64,000 nt of DNA, taken from CAYUNW01 sp964446235 (GTDB lineage: Bacteria; Patescibacteriota; Microgenomatia; 2-02-FULL-39-11). This document shows positions 9,673 through 18,533 of the stretch, piece after piece (positions within the stretch are counted from its first letter, which is position 1; each line of letters starts with the position of its first letter). The notes under the pieces were generated by a model. The model saw only the letters and a list, made by a program, of their open reading frames with translations. It had not been told where the DNA came from and ran no database searches. Made by a program: the position numbers and the translations under genes. Location of the stretch: assembly GCA_964446235.1 (NCBI GenBank), contig CAYUNW010000004.1:1-64000 (forward strand), written 5' to 3'.

Positions 9673-11322
9673 TTAATTTGTATCAACAACTTCTGTGGCT
9701 GTATCAAAAGAAATCTTTGATTTATATTTTTTCATTCTTATCCAAAATTTACCCAATAAAGACAATTCCTTAACCTCTAAAAACCAGGAAGAAAATATAT
9801 AGACAATAAAACCAAAAAAAGTTGATATTGTTGTTAACATAAGTAAACTAAATGTTTTTGTTGTATCAAAAACCAACTGATCCAATAATTTAATAGGGAT
9901 ATAAAGCGAAATTGCTGTTATCATTCCTGATAAAAAAATTTTTACTGCCGGAATAATCAGTTCATATTTGCTGAAATAACCAATCTTTTTATCAAGAAAT
10001 AATAACAAAAGAACCATATTTATAATACTTGCAATTGACGCTGACAAACCTAAACCCCAAACATCTAAATGATAATAATTGATAAATATGACCGACAATA
10101 ATGCATTTATCGAAACGGATATACCGCCAATTATCACCGGAGTTTTTGTATCCTGTACAGCATAAAATCCTCTAGCTAAAAGATGAACAAGTGATTGCGC
10201 AAATAAAGATATACTAAAATATGCCAAAGTTTTACCTGTAATTACCGTTGTGTTCCAATCAAATAAAGTTGATGAACCAAAAACAAGTCTAACTATCGGA
10301 ATTCTTAATACAATTAATAATGCTGAAAAGGGTACTACCAAAAATAATATTTGATGGAAAGACGTTATAAGTATGCTTTTATACTCATTAAGTTTATTTT
10401 CGGAATGTAAAGAAGATAATGTAGGTAAACTTGCCTGAGCGATACTTGCTCCAAATAATCCGATTGGAAGCTGTTGTAAATGCTGTGCTAAATTAAATGC
10501 AGTTACTGCTGAAGCACCAAGAAGAGTGGCTAAAATCAAATCCACTGTTGTATCTATTTGAGATACTGCAAGTCCTAAAGTCCTTGGTAACATCAATTTA
10601 CCAATATCTTTAACACCTTTATTTTTATAATCGAATGAAAATTTATACCGATAACCAAATTGGATTACCGGATAAATTTGTATTGTCAAAAATATTATGG
10701 CACCTAAAACTACCCCAAACACCGGAGCAAAAAGACCTATAAATGGTGAAAAAATAATTATTGAGATTAATATTCCAAAATTATAAGCAACTGGAGCTAG
10801 AGCAGGCGTAATAAAATTTTGGTGGGATTGCAAAATCCCTGTAATAAAATTTCCGACTAATAATGGCGCAACCTGTCCTAATAACATTATTCTGGTAAAA
10901 ATAACCATAGTATTAATCTGATGAGATGAAAAACCAGGAGCTAGCACTTGAGAAATTTCTTTTGTAAATAAAATTAATGGTAATGAAGTTATTAATAAGA
11001 TTAAAACGCCAATATTTATTACAGAGTTAGCAATGTTATTCGCTTGATCTGTTCCTTTTTTTAAATAAAAAGTAAATACCGGTATAAATGCGGTAGCTAA
11101 TGCTCCCATAACCAATAATTCAAAAATCATATTTGGAATTCTGAACGCAGCGTAATATACACCTAGCTCTTCAGGAGTAAACCTTGCAGCTAGCAGTCTA
11201 TCTCTAAATAATCCCAAAATTCTGGAAAGGAACACCATTAACATTATTATTGTAGCTGCTGAAATAATATTACTCTGCCTAATATAAAGTAATTTGACTG
11301 TGTTTTTTATTAGCTTGACCAT
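9673..11322 (-). CDS. murJ: Lipid II flippase MurJ (MviN family)
   Basis: This polytopic membrane protein of the MOP superfamily moves lipid II across the membrane for peptidoglycan synthesis. About 13-14 hydrophobic segments are visible, with the family features SRILGLFRDRLLAARF near the N-terminus and ARGFYAVQDTKTPV in the second half. I start it at the ATG at 11322 (549 residues); an upstream in-frame ATG at 11361 would run into the divergent rpsT gene. Its 3' end faces the glycoside hydrolase gene 10 bases away. Confidence 0.93.
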   Translation of the reverse strand: MVKLIKNTVKLLYIRQSNIISAATIIMLMVFLSRILGLFRDRLLAARFTPEELGVYYAAFRIPNMIFELLVMGALATAFIPVFTFYLKKGTDQANNIANSVINIGVLILLITSLPLILFTKEISQVLAPGFSSHQINTMVIFTRIMLLGQVAPLLVGNFITGILQSHQNFITPALAPVAYNFGILISIIIFSPFIGLFAPVFGVVLGAIIFLTIQIYPVIQFGYRYKFSFDYKNKGVKDIGKLMLPRTLGLAVSQIDTTVDLILATLLGASAVTAFNLAQHLQQLPIGLFGASIAQASLPTLSSLHSENKLNEYKSILITSFHQILFLVVPFSALLIVLRIPIVRLVFGSSTLFDWNTTVITGKTLAYFSISLFAQSLVHLLARGFYAVQDTKTPVIIGGISVSINALLSVIFINYYHLDVWGLGLSASIASIINMVLLLLFLDKKIGYFSKYELIIPAVKIFLSGMITAISLYIPIKLLDQLVFDTTKTFSLLMLTTISTFFGFIVYIFSSWFLEVKELSLLGKFWIRMKKYKSKISFDTATEVVDTN

Positions 11323-11343
11323 AGATAACTTATCTAGTATACT
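11315..11343 (+). promoter_or_regulatory. rpsT promoter
   Basis: TTGACC (11315-11320), a 17-base spacer and TATACT (11338-11343) are followed 7 bases later by the ATG, which places the transcript start at the start codon. The -10 lies in the palindrome TAGTATACTA (11335-11344), which also gives a TATACT on the minus strand for murJ. Confidence 0.75.
11322..11336. promoter_or_regulatory. 7-1-7 palindrome in the murJ/rpsT promoter region
   Basis: TAGATAA-C-TTATCTA is a perfect inverted repeat that fills most of the rpsT promoter spacer and reaches the murJ start codon. It is operator-like; the binding factor is unknown. Confidence 0.5.
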
Positions 11344-11350
11344 ACGGCAC

Positions 11351-11644
11351 ATGCCAGTCACAAAATCAGCGAAAAAGAAACTTAATCAGGATAAAAAACG
11401 TACAATCGTCAATCTTATTATTAAAAAAAATCTAAAAGAAGTAGTAAAAAAATTCCTTAAAAATCCTGATCCTACTAAGTTAAAAATTGCTTTCAGTAAA
11501 ATAGATATAGCTTCAAAAAAAAATATTATTCATAAAAATAAAGCTAATAGGATCAAAACAAGGTTATCAAAGAAATTAGTATTATCTAGTCCAAAAAAAT
11601 CTTTATCAGATAAAAAATCCCCAAAAAAAAGATCCTCAAAATAA
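11351..11644 (+). CDS. rpsT: Small ribosomal subunit protein bS20
   Basis: The 97-residue, strongly basic, helical protein binds 16S rRNA in the 30S subunit. MPVTKSAKKKLNQDKKRT and the later KNIIHKNKANRIKTRLSKK match the S20 family. I use the ATG at 11351; a longer reading from 11294 would overlap murJ. The C-terminus has an extra lysine/serine-rich tail. No Shine-Dalgarno site is present, which agrees with the predicted leaderless transcript. Confidence 0.92.
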   Translation: MPVTKSAKKKLNQDKKRTIVNLIIKKNLKEVVKKFLKNPDPTKLKIAFSKIDIASKKNIIHKNKANRIKTRLSKKLVLSSPKKSLSDKKSPKKRSSK

Positions 11645-11657
11645 CCACAATAGAGTG

Positions 11658-11663
11658 TATAAT
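11658..11663 (+). promoter_or_regulatory. -10 box of the pilN operon
   Basis: TATAAT lies 7 bases before the pilN ATG, so the message is probably leaderless. No convincing -35 box is visible. Confidence 0.55.
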
Positions 11664-11670
11664 ATTATAG

Positions 11671-12228
11671 ATGCCCGAAAAAAGAAAAAAGATAAATATC
11701 AACCTCATTATTAAAAAAGATGAGGATATAAATTATTCAGGACAATTATTATCCTGGGCTATTAAATACGGCAGATATATAATCATTCTTACTCAAATTT
11801 TTGTTTTGTCTGTATTCTTTTTGAGATTTAAACTCGATAGAGATCACACTGATTTAAAAGATTCTGTTACCCAAAAACAAGCAATTGTTGAATCAATAAC
11901 AGATTTAGAAACCGAAATCAAACATGTTCAAAATGTCATTTCACATGTTAAAGAAATCACGTCAAATCAAGATTTAATCCAAAAAATTGTTTTTCTGTTA
12001 GAACAGATTACACCTTCAGATATGATCTATTCGAAATTATCCATAACAAATCAGGAAATAAGTTTTGAAGCTTCGGCGTTAAATCTTAAAAGTTTTAATT
12101 ATCTTTTAAAAAAATTGTTATCCGAAAATAAATTTTCAGATATCACCTTAACATCTATTACAAGACGAATAGATGGTAGAATCGAATTTTCATTAAGTGC
12201 AAAAATTAATAAATCGGGTTTTATTTAA
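11671..12228 (+). CDS. pilN: Type IV pilus assembly protein PilN-like
   Basis: The 185-residue bitopic inner-membrane protein opens with the cytoplasmic motif ININLI, the PilM-binding peptide of PilN. A transmembrane helix spans about 32-50, then a coiled coil and a ferredoxin-like fold. With PilO it forms the alignment complex between the cytoplasmic motor and the pilus. It heads a four-gene cluster with tightly packed successors. No PilM is present in the window. Confidence 0.82.
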   Translation: MPEKRKKININLIIKKDEDINYSGQLLSWAIKYGRYIIILTQIFVLSVFFLRFKLDRDHTDLKDSVTQKQAIVESITDLETEIKHVQNVISHVKEITSNQDLIQKIVFLLEQITPSDMIYSKLSITNQEISFEASALNLKSFNYLLKKLLSENKFSDITLTSITRRIDGRIEFSLSAKINKSGFI

Positions 12229-12229
12229 T

Positions 12230-12853
12230 ATGTTAAAACAAAAATCACCAGTATTTTTTCGATCGGCTACTCTTACCAGGTTCAAATCCAAATTTGAACC
12301 TGTGGTAAAAAATAAAAAAACACACTCATATTTTACATTAACTATATCCTTCTTTACATTAACTTTTTTTATCTTATTCGCTATTCGGCCTACTCTTCTT
12401 ACAGCGGTAAACTTAACCAAAAAAGTTTCAGATTTAAAAAAACTCAATATTGATTATGAAAACAAAATTGGAAATATCATCTTAGCTCAGATTGAGTACG
12501 AACAAATAAGAGAAAATTTGATATATGTTGAAGACGCCTTACCAAAATCGTCATCATTTCATTCATTTGCTAGAAGAATTGAGGAGTTTGCAAATCAATC
12601 TGATTTATCTATCAGTCAATTTTCTATTGATCCTGTTCCTGTAACTAAACCAAATTCTACTGGTCAATATTTCGGTTATGGATTTTCTATTACAGGAATA
12701 GGAGCATATGAAGATATATTTGATTTTATTTCTCACTTAACAAACTGGAGAAGAATCGTTACAATAGAAAACCTTGATATATCAAGGCAAAGCGGCACTG
12801 TAAGTGGTCAATTAAGAATGAACTTAAAAGGAAAAACATATTATGAACCGTAA
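12230..12853 (+). CDS. pilO: Type IV pilus assembly protein PilO-like
   Basis: I start it at the ATG at 12230, directly after the pilN stop; an in-frame ATG 33 bases upstream lies inside pilN. It is 207 residues: a membrane helix at about 38-58, a coiled coil, and a ferredoxin-like domain with LPKSSSFHSFARRIEEFANQ and the pattern FGYGFSITGIGAYEDIFDF that recurs in PilO proteins. It partners with PilN. Confidence 0.78.
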   Translation: MLKQKSPVFFRSATLTRFKSKFEPVVKNKKTHSYFTLTISFFTLTFFILFAIRPTLLTAVNLTKKVSDLKKLNIDYENKIGNIILAQIEYEQIRENLIYVEDALPKSSSFHSFARRIEEFANQSDLSISQFSIDPVPVTKPNSTGQYFGYGFSITGIGAYEDIFDFISHLTNWRRIVTIENLDISRQSGTVSGQLRMNLKGKTYYEP

Positions 12854-13031
12854 AGAACTTGCCTTAATCGCTATAGTCACTTTTATTACTGTAATCACCT
12901 GGATTGCATTTGATATTCATTTTACAAAATCTTCATCCACAATAACGAATGAACAATATAAACAAGTGATCCAGATTACACCAGCATTTGATATGGATAC
13001 TATAGATAGATTAACGAAAAGAGAAAATTAG
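12843..13031 (+). CDS. Small single-pass membrane protein of the pilus cluster
   Basis: The 62-residue protein has one membrane helix (about residues 5-25) and a short outer tail. Its ATG overlaps the pilO end by 11 bases, so it is translated with the pilus genes. I do not recognise a family. Position suggests an accessory pilus assembly protein. Confidence 0.6.
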   Translation: MNRKELALIAIVTFITVITWIAFDIHFTKSSSTITNEQYKQVIQITPAFDMDTIDRLTKREN

Positions 13032-13035
13032 CCCT

Positions 13036-14415
13036 ATGTATAAAAAACAGAAAAGGCTCCCTACACCTTTAGCTTTATTGATAATAATATTTGGATTATC
13101 TAGTATGATTTATCTGGATAATCATTATACTTCTTTGACTACTTCAGCTAATAAACCAATAATTCCATCTGAGATACGTATAACTAACGTATCCGATAGC
13201 TCTTTTTCAATAAATTATCTTACAAATAATGAAACTGCATCTTCAATTGAGTTATCTAAAAATAAAAAAATCTATTTAGACGATTTGGATACGGACAATA
13301 TATCCAGACCTAGATATACCCACATGATGACAATGAAAAATCTATCAGCCAATGAATTGTATACTATTAAAATAATCCAAAAGGGTTGTAATTCAAAAGA
13401 ATATTGCCCAGATATAAAACAAACTACAGGTCCTAAACTTGATAATTATCTTGAAATATCCCCTTTAAAAGGTAAAATCATCGCAGAAAACGGTCAACCA
13501 GCAGAAGGATCGATTGTCTATCTTATTTCAGATAAAATTTCTCCGCTTTCCACCAGAGTAGACAGTGCTGGTTTATGGATTATTCCTTTAAATAACCTTA
13601 GAACTACTGACCTTCTTTCCCGCCCTCAATTAACAGATGAAACTCAATTTTCTATTGAAATTGCTCAATCACCAGAAAGAAAGGCTTATGCAAAAATTGA
13701 CTTTTCAACAATTAAATCTACAACTGATCTCCCTGTTATGCAAATAGGTCAATCATATGATTTTTTAAATTTTCAATCCAAAAATGATTTATATACAAAA
13801 CAATCTACTAATGTTTTAGGTGATTCTGATTATCTTTCAAACTTATCTAATTCAACCGAATTAAATAAACCTTTAGAAAAAATTGATATTATTTTCCCTA
13901 AAAAAGAACTAGATACTACTACAGATAAACAACCAAGATTAAGAGGTGTAGGAATTCCCAATACCGAACTTACAATTACCATCAACTCTATAACTCAATC
14001 AACAAAAATAAAAGTTAACAATGATGGAATATGGACTTATAGGCCAAATATTCCTCTCAATCCAGGCATACATACAGTTACATTAACAGGGTTTGATGAA
14101 AATGGAAGATTGATTTCAATTAGTAAACAGTTCATTGTTTTAAAAAGCGGTGAACAAGTATTAGGAGATTCTACCCCGTCAGCATCACTTACTCCAACAG
14201 GTTCTAACATATCTCCAACAGCTAGTATTTCTTCCACGCCAATTCCTTCATTAATACCCAGTATTACACTCCAACCCACAAACAGACCTACTTATCCTCC
14301 TCCTACAATAGGAATATCACCTCCACCAACCGGAAATTCGAATGCATTATTATTATTTGTTACTGGTGCAACCGGAATTCTTCTTTTAGGAGTAAGCATC
14401 TTTACTCTATTATAG
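13036..14415 (+). CDS. Membrane-anchored surface protein with Ig/fibronectin-like domains
   Basis: The 459-residue protein has an N-terminal membrane helix (about 8-26). A fibronectin-III-like domain follows (about 45-130, with IRITNVSDSSFSINYLTNN). Next comes a carboxypeptidase-regulatory-like beta domain (about 145-230). An Ig-like domain with PRLRGVGIPNTELTITINS lies around 300-370. A Ser/Thr/Pro-rich linker and a C-terminal membrane helix complete it. Both ends would be in the membrane with the domains outside. It follows the pilus genes by 4 bases, so it is probably part of the same transcript and may be a pilus-associated surface component. Confidence 0.65.
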   Translation: MYKKQKRLPTPLALLIIIFGLSSMIYLDNHYTSLTTSANKPIIPSEIRITNVSDSSFSINYLTNNETASSIELSKNKKIYLDDLDTDNISRPRYTHMMTMKNLSANELYTIKIIQKGCNSKEYCPDIKQTTGPKLDNYLEISPLKGKIIAENGQPAEGSIVYLISDKISPLSTRVDSAGLWIIPLNNLRTTDLLSRPQLTDETQFSIEIAQSPERKAYAKIDFSTIKSTTDLPVMQIGQSYDFLNFQSKNDLYTKQSTNVLGDSDYLSNLSNSTELNKPLEKIDIIFPKKELDTTTDKQPRLRGVGIPNTELTITINSITQSTKIKVNNDGIWTYRPNIPLNPGIHTVTLTGFDENGRLISISKQFIVLKSGEQVLGDSTPSASLTPTGSNISPTASISSTPIPSLIPSITLQPTNRPTYPPPTIGISPPPTGNSNALLLFVTGATGILLLGVSIFTLL

Positions 14416-14432
14416 ATTTACTGATCATTCAA

Positions 14433-15527
14433 TTAATTCAGGCTACAATTTGAATAGATGCTACATTTTATATATTCATGTATTTGAGAAAAATCCTTTG
14501 AAATCGGTATCAAAACCCACTGACCGTCATATTCCTCAGTATTTGGATGAATTAGTAATCCTCCATCTTGCATCTCATTTTTTACATCTGTAAGATTTAC
14601 GGTTTTGATGTTATTTTCATTTAATCCATAAAGATATTTACCTAAAATTAATAGTTCAGTTAAATTTAAATCAGTCTTTATGTATTCTTTTCCAATCATG
14701 TATAAAGGTATCAATTTTTTTACTTTTTGAACCAACGATATTTTATTAAATTTATTTTTCAAAGCTTTTATGACCTGTTGTTGTCTTATACTTCTAGCAA
14801 AATCAGTGCCTTGATCATTATTTGCTTTTCTACTTCTAACATATTTCAATGCTGTTTTGCCGTCCATAAATTTCCATCCTTTTTCAAAAACAACAATTTC
14901 ATACCTACATGCTAATGAAGCGCTTTCGTTACATATTTCGTTTTCTTTCCCAACAATTGGATATTTATCATCTATAAATCCTTCTTCTATAAAAACATCA
15001 ACGCCCCCAAACAAATCAATTATTTTTTCAAAAGCGGTAAAATCCATTAATATAGAATACGGAATAGGTTGTCCTACAACTTCTTCTACAGTCGATTTGG
15101 CCATTATTAATCCCCCGTTTTCCTTTTTTTTCTCACCGTAATAGTACGCTGTGTTTATCTTTGCTTTTAAACTGGGTATCCATAAATCCCTTGGGATTGA
15201 AGTTAAATAAGCTTTTTTATTTTCTAGATCGAAATTTAAATAAATTATTGTATCGGTCAAATCAGCTCCATCTGAATTATCCCCAGAAATCCCAAGAAGT
15301 ATTATATTTACTTTGTTATCGTTGGTTTTAATAATTGATTTATTGTCTTTTAAAATTAACGTCTTTAATAAATTAAAGTTTATTCCATTATTACCTAAAG
15401 TGTTTATGAAAGGTAATAAATAACTATAAAAAAATACTATAAAAAAAACCAGAGAAATAACTGGAAGTAGATAGATTAATGGTTTACGAAATTTAATAAA
15501 TTTACGGTTAATGTTTCTTAATCGCAT
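14433..15527 (-). CDS. LytR-CpsA-Psr (LCP) family transferase
   Basis: The 364-residue protein has one N-terminal membrane helix (about 15-35) and an extracellular LCP domain with NIILLGISG, then DTIIYLNFDLENKKAYLTSIPRD, then TALKYVRSRKANNDQGTDFARSIRQQ. These hold the Asp and Arg residues that bind the polyprenyl pyrophosphate. The family attaches glycopolymers to peptidoglycan or proteins. The start overlaps the end of tpiA by 20 bases, so the two genes are co-transcribed. Confidence 0.9.
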   Translation of the reverse strand: MRLRNINRKFIKFRKPLIYLLPVISLVFFIVFFYSYLLPFINTLGNNGINFNLLKTLILKDNKSIIKTNDNKVNIILLGISGDNSDGADLTDTIIYLNFDLENKKAYLTSIPRDLWIPSLKAKINTAYYYGEKKKENGGLIMAKSTVEEVVGQPIPYSILMDFTAFEKIIDLFGGVDVFIEEGFIDDKYPIVGKENEICNESASLACRYEIVVFEKGWKFMDGKTALKYVRSRKANNDQGTDFARSIRQQQVIKALKNKFNKISLVQKVKKLIPLYMIGKEYIKTDLNLTELLILGKYLYGLNENNIKTVNLTDVKNEMQDGGLLIHPNTEEYDGQWVLIPISKDFSQIHEYIKCSIYSNCSLN

Positions 15528-16203
15528 TTAGAATATTTATAATCAAATCCCAAAAAGATAACACTTCCAAACTTGCACCACCAGGTAAAACACCATCGAT
15601 TGACTTATTGTTAATGTAATCAGCCACATTGTCCTTATTCACGCTTCCGCCATATATTCCAAGTTGATCTTTTTCAGTTTTAATTTCTGATAATATTTTT
15701 GCGGCATTTTCAGGTAACTCAGCTTCTCCACTACCTATCGCCCAAACAGGTTCATAAGCGATAACTGAAACTCCTTCAGGAACAAAATCATTTTTTCCTG
15801 ATATGCAGTAAACGGGTGTTAATCCATATTTAATTGCCTGTATTGTTTTTTTATTAAGTATTTCATTATCTTCACGAAAATATTTCCTTCTTTCTGAATG
15901 TCCTATAAGAACAAATTTTACATAATCGACCACTTGAGAAGCAGAAACTTCACCCGTGTAAGCACCCTGTTCATATGGAGATAAATTTTGAACTCCTAAC
16001 TTTAATGGCAACTCGTTTTTTCTAATAAATTCCGACATTATTTCAAGGTGTATGTAAGAGGGGCAAATTACAATCTCTAATTCATTGAATGTATTTTTAC
16101 TTTTTTGCGAAATAATATTTTTAAAATCATTTAACCATTTCTTAACATCACTAATATTTTTATTACTTTTCCAATTACCAATAATAATTTTCTTTTTTGT
16201 CAT
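15508..16203 (-). CDS. tpiA: Triosephosphate isomerase, shortened
   Basis: The enzyme interconverts dihydroxyacetone phosphate and glyceraldehyde 3-phosphate. I start it at the ATG at 16203 (231 residues). Active-site residues are in place: Asn10 and Lys12 in GNWKSNK, His102 in IGHSERR, Glu151 in AYEPVWAIGSGE. Between VYCISG and IAYEPVW only about 12 residues remain where bacterial enzymes have about 35-40, so one helical segment of the barrel is lost. It shares a transcript with the LCP gene. Confidence 0.93.
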   Translation of the reverse strand: MTKKKIIIGNWKSNKNISDVKKWLNDFKNIISQKSKNTFNELEIVICPSYIHLEIMSEFIRKNELPLKLGVQNLSPYEQGAYTGEVSASQVVDYVKFVLIGHSERRKYFREDNEILNKKTIQAIKYGLTPVYCISGKNDFVPEGVSVIAYEPVWAIGSGEAELPENAAKILSEIKTEKDQLGIYGGSVNKDNVADYINNKSIDGVLPGGASLEVLSFWDLIINILNAIKKH

Positions 16204-16254
16204 AACTAGTAACAATTAAACATGAATATGTATGATATGATTGTCTATTGTATC

Positions 16255-18090
16255 ATGTCTACAGACTTTCTTTCATTATTAAATAAAGATCAAATTGAAG
16301 CTGTAACCTATTCAAATGGACCTTCGATAATATTGGCAGGAGCGGGATCCGGAAAAACCAAAGTGTTAACCTACAAGGCAGCATATTTAATATCAAATAA
16401 ACATGTCAATCCCAATAATATTCTACTTTTAACATTTACAAATAAAGCTGCTGGGGAAATGTTAAAAAGGATAAATCATTTATTAGATAAAAAAAAATTT
16501 ATCCAAAAACCTTATGCAGGTACATTCCACGCATTTTGTGCAAAATTTATAAGATGCGAAGGACAAATAATAGGTATTCCTAATAACTATGTAATTTATG
16601 ATGAACAAGATAGTAAGGAGGCAATAAAAGATGCGATCAGAAAATTAAATATTGATTTAGAAAAATATTCCGTAGGGGCTATTAAATCATCTATATCACA
16701 AATAAAAAACGAAATGATCTCACCTGCTGATTATCTTTCTATTGCAAAAGGTGCCTTTCAAGAAATAATTGCTAAGATTTATCCGCTTTATCAAAATATC
16801 CTAAAAGAAAGTTTCGCTTTGGATTTTGATGATCTTTTACTTAAAACCGTATATATTTTAAATAAGAATCCAGATATTGCTAAAAAATACAGTAATAGGT
16901 ATTTACAAATATTGGTTGACGAATATCAAGATACAAACAAAGCTCAGTACAAATTAATACTGTTACTATTAAAAAATCATCAGAATATCACTGTTGTTGG
17001 AGATGCATCTCAAAGTATTTATAGCTGGAGAGGAGCCGATTATCAAAATATTATGAATTTTACAAATGATTTCAAAAATGCGAAAAGGTTTTATTTGGAA
17101 CAAAATTATCGTTCGCATCAAAACATCTTAGACGCATCAAATCAAGTTATATCAAAAAACAAATCACATCCTGTACTAAAATTATGGACAGATAAACCGG
17201 CAGGTCATCCAATAAAATTGTATCAAGCAGATAGTGAAGTAGATGAAAGTAATTTTATAGTTGAAGAATTTTGTAAACTAAAATCAGCAGACAAAAATTT
17301 AAAACTTTCAGACGTGGCTGTACTTTATAGAACTAATTCTCAAAGCAGAAATTTGGAAGAGGTATTACTTCATCAAGGCATTCCTTATATTCTATATGGT
17401 GGAATAAGATTTTACGAAAGAAAAGAAATCAAAGATATAATTTCTTATCTCAGGTTAATTATAAATCCACTGGATAGAATTTCATATAATAGAGCAGAAA
17501 AAATCGGTAAAAAAAGACTAAAGGACTTTCTTGAATATCTGGAAATGCTCAATAAAGTAGAAAATTACCAAAACATGTCTACGCTTGAAATTCTTGATGG
17601 TATTTTAAAACACACAGCTTATCTTGATAAATTTGATAAAAATAATCCCATCGAATTCGAAAGGTTAGAAAATATTAAGGAGTTAAAATCGGTAGCAGCA
17701 GAATTTACTAAGTTAACAGATTTTTTGGAAAATATTGCTCTAGTTGAACAAGAAAGTCTATCTGATCATCCATATTTAAAAGTGTATTCAAATGACGCAA
17801 TTAATTTGATGACGATACATGCTTCAAAAGGTTTAGAATTTAAAATAATATTTATGGTCGGTATGGAAGAAGGTTTATTTCCTCATTCAAAATCAATTTT
17901 TGATCCTTTTCAATTAGAAGAAGAAAGAAGGTTATGTTACGTTGGAATGACCAGAGCAAAAGAGCATCTTTATCTTACCTATGCAAAAAAAAGGTTGTAT
18001 TTTGGACAAATTTCCACTAATCAAACATCAAGATTCATTTCTGATATCTCAGAAAATCTAATTCAATTCACAGGCAAATACTTCATTTGA
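16255..18090 (+). CDS. UvrD/PcrA-type superfamily 1 DNA helicase, compact
   Basis: I start it at the ATG at 16255 (611 residues). Walker A AGAGSGKTKVLT, motif II VDEYQDTN, motif III VVGDASQSIYSWRGA, motif IV QNYRS, motif V TIHASKGLEFK and motif VI YVGMTRAKEHL are all present, so it should be an active 3'-5' helicase in repair or replication. The 2B region after ISYLRLIINP is much shorter than in UvrD (about 720 residues). It is transcribed divergently from tpiA. Confidence 0.9.
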   Translation: MSTDFLSLLNKDQIEAVTYSNGPSIILAGAGSGKTKVLTYKAAYLISNKHVNPNNILLLTFTNKAAGEMLKRINHLLDKKKFIQKPYAGTFHAFCAKFIRCEGQIIGIPNNYVIYDEQDSKEAIKDAIRKLNIDLEKYSVGAIKSSISQIKNEMISPADYLSIAKGAFQEIIAKIYPLYQNILKESFALDFDDLLLKTVYILNKNPDIAKKYSNRYLQILVDEYQDTNKAQYKLILLLLKNHQNITVVGDASQSIYSWRGADYQNIMNFTNDFKNAKRFYLEQNYRSHQNILDASNQVISKNKSHPVLKLWTDKPAGHPIKLYQADSEVDESNFIVEEFCKLKSADKNLKLSDVAVLYRTNSQSRNLEEVLLHQGIPYILYGGIRFYERKEIKDIISYLRLIINPLDRISYNRAEKIGKKRLKDFLEYLEMLNKVENYQNMSTLEILDGILKHTAYLDKFDKNNPIEFERLENIKELKSVAAEFTKLTDFLENIALVEQESLSDHPYLKVYSNDAINLMTIHASKGLEFKIIFMVGMEEGLFPHSKSIFDPFQLEEERRLCYVGMTRAKEHLYLTYAKKRLYFGQISTNQTSRFISDISENLIQFTGKYFI

Positions 18091-18483
18091 GAAAGCACGG
18101 TAATTATAGTTCTGTCCGTTAAGATATAAAAGAATTTTATAACCTATTCCCTCTTTTTTTGGAATTTCCCTACCACATTCAAATCCTGCATCAATATCCG
18201 CTACCGGTTCCACTTCTTCTACAAAGACATCTTCTTGATTAACGTTCTTGCTTTGGGCTAATTTCTCCCTGGCTAAAAATATATATTCTGCTTGACTAAC
18301 TTCATTACCACTCTCAAGTTGAATATCTGAATTTGATTTATCTTGAAGTACAATATCATGTATGACTTCAATAGATGATTTTTTATAATATGAATATACC
18401 AGATACAAAGATATTATAATCAAAATAATTACAGATATAATTAAATATGATTTGACTGATTTACTCCTCTTCACCTTAGTCAT
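18058..18483 (-). CDS. Small membrane-anchored protein of unknown function
   Basis: The 141-residue protein has a basic N-terminus, a membrane helix at about 13-30 and an outer domain ending in a pattern (YKILLYLNGQNYNYR) common in small secreted bacterial proteins of unknown function. Two cysteines near the end could form a disulfide. The 3' end overlaps the end of the helicase gene by 33 bases on the opposite strand. Confidence 0.6.
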   Translation of the reverse strand: MTKVKRSKSVKSYLIISVIILIIISLYLVYSYYKKSSIEVIHDIVLQDKSNSDIQLESGNEVSQAEYIFLAREKLAQSKNVNQEDVFVEEVEPVADIDAGFECGREIPKKEGIGYKILLYLNGQNYNYRAFSNEVFACELN

Positions 18484-18533
18484 GTCTATTTATATGGTAA
18501 CATTATTTTAATTTCAGTCAAATCATACTAACT

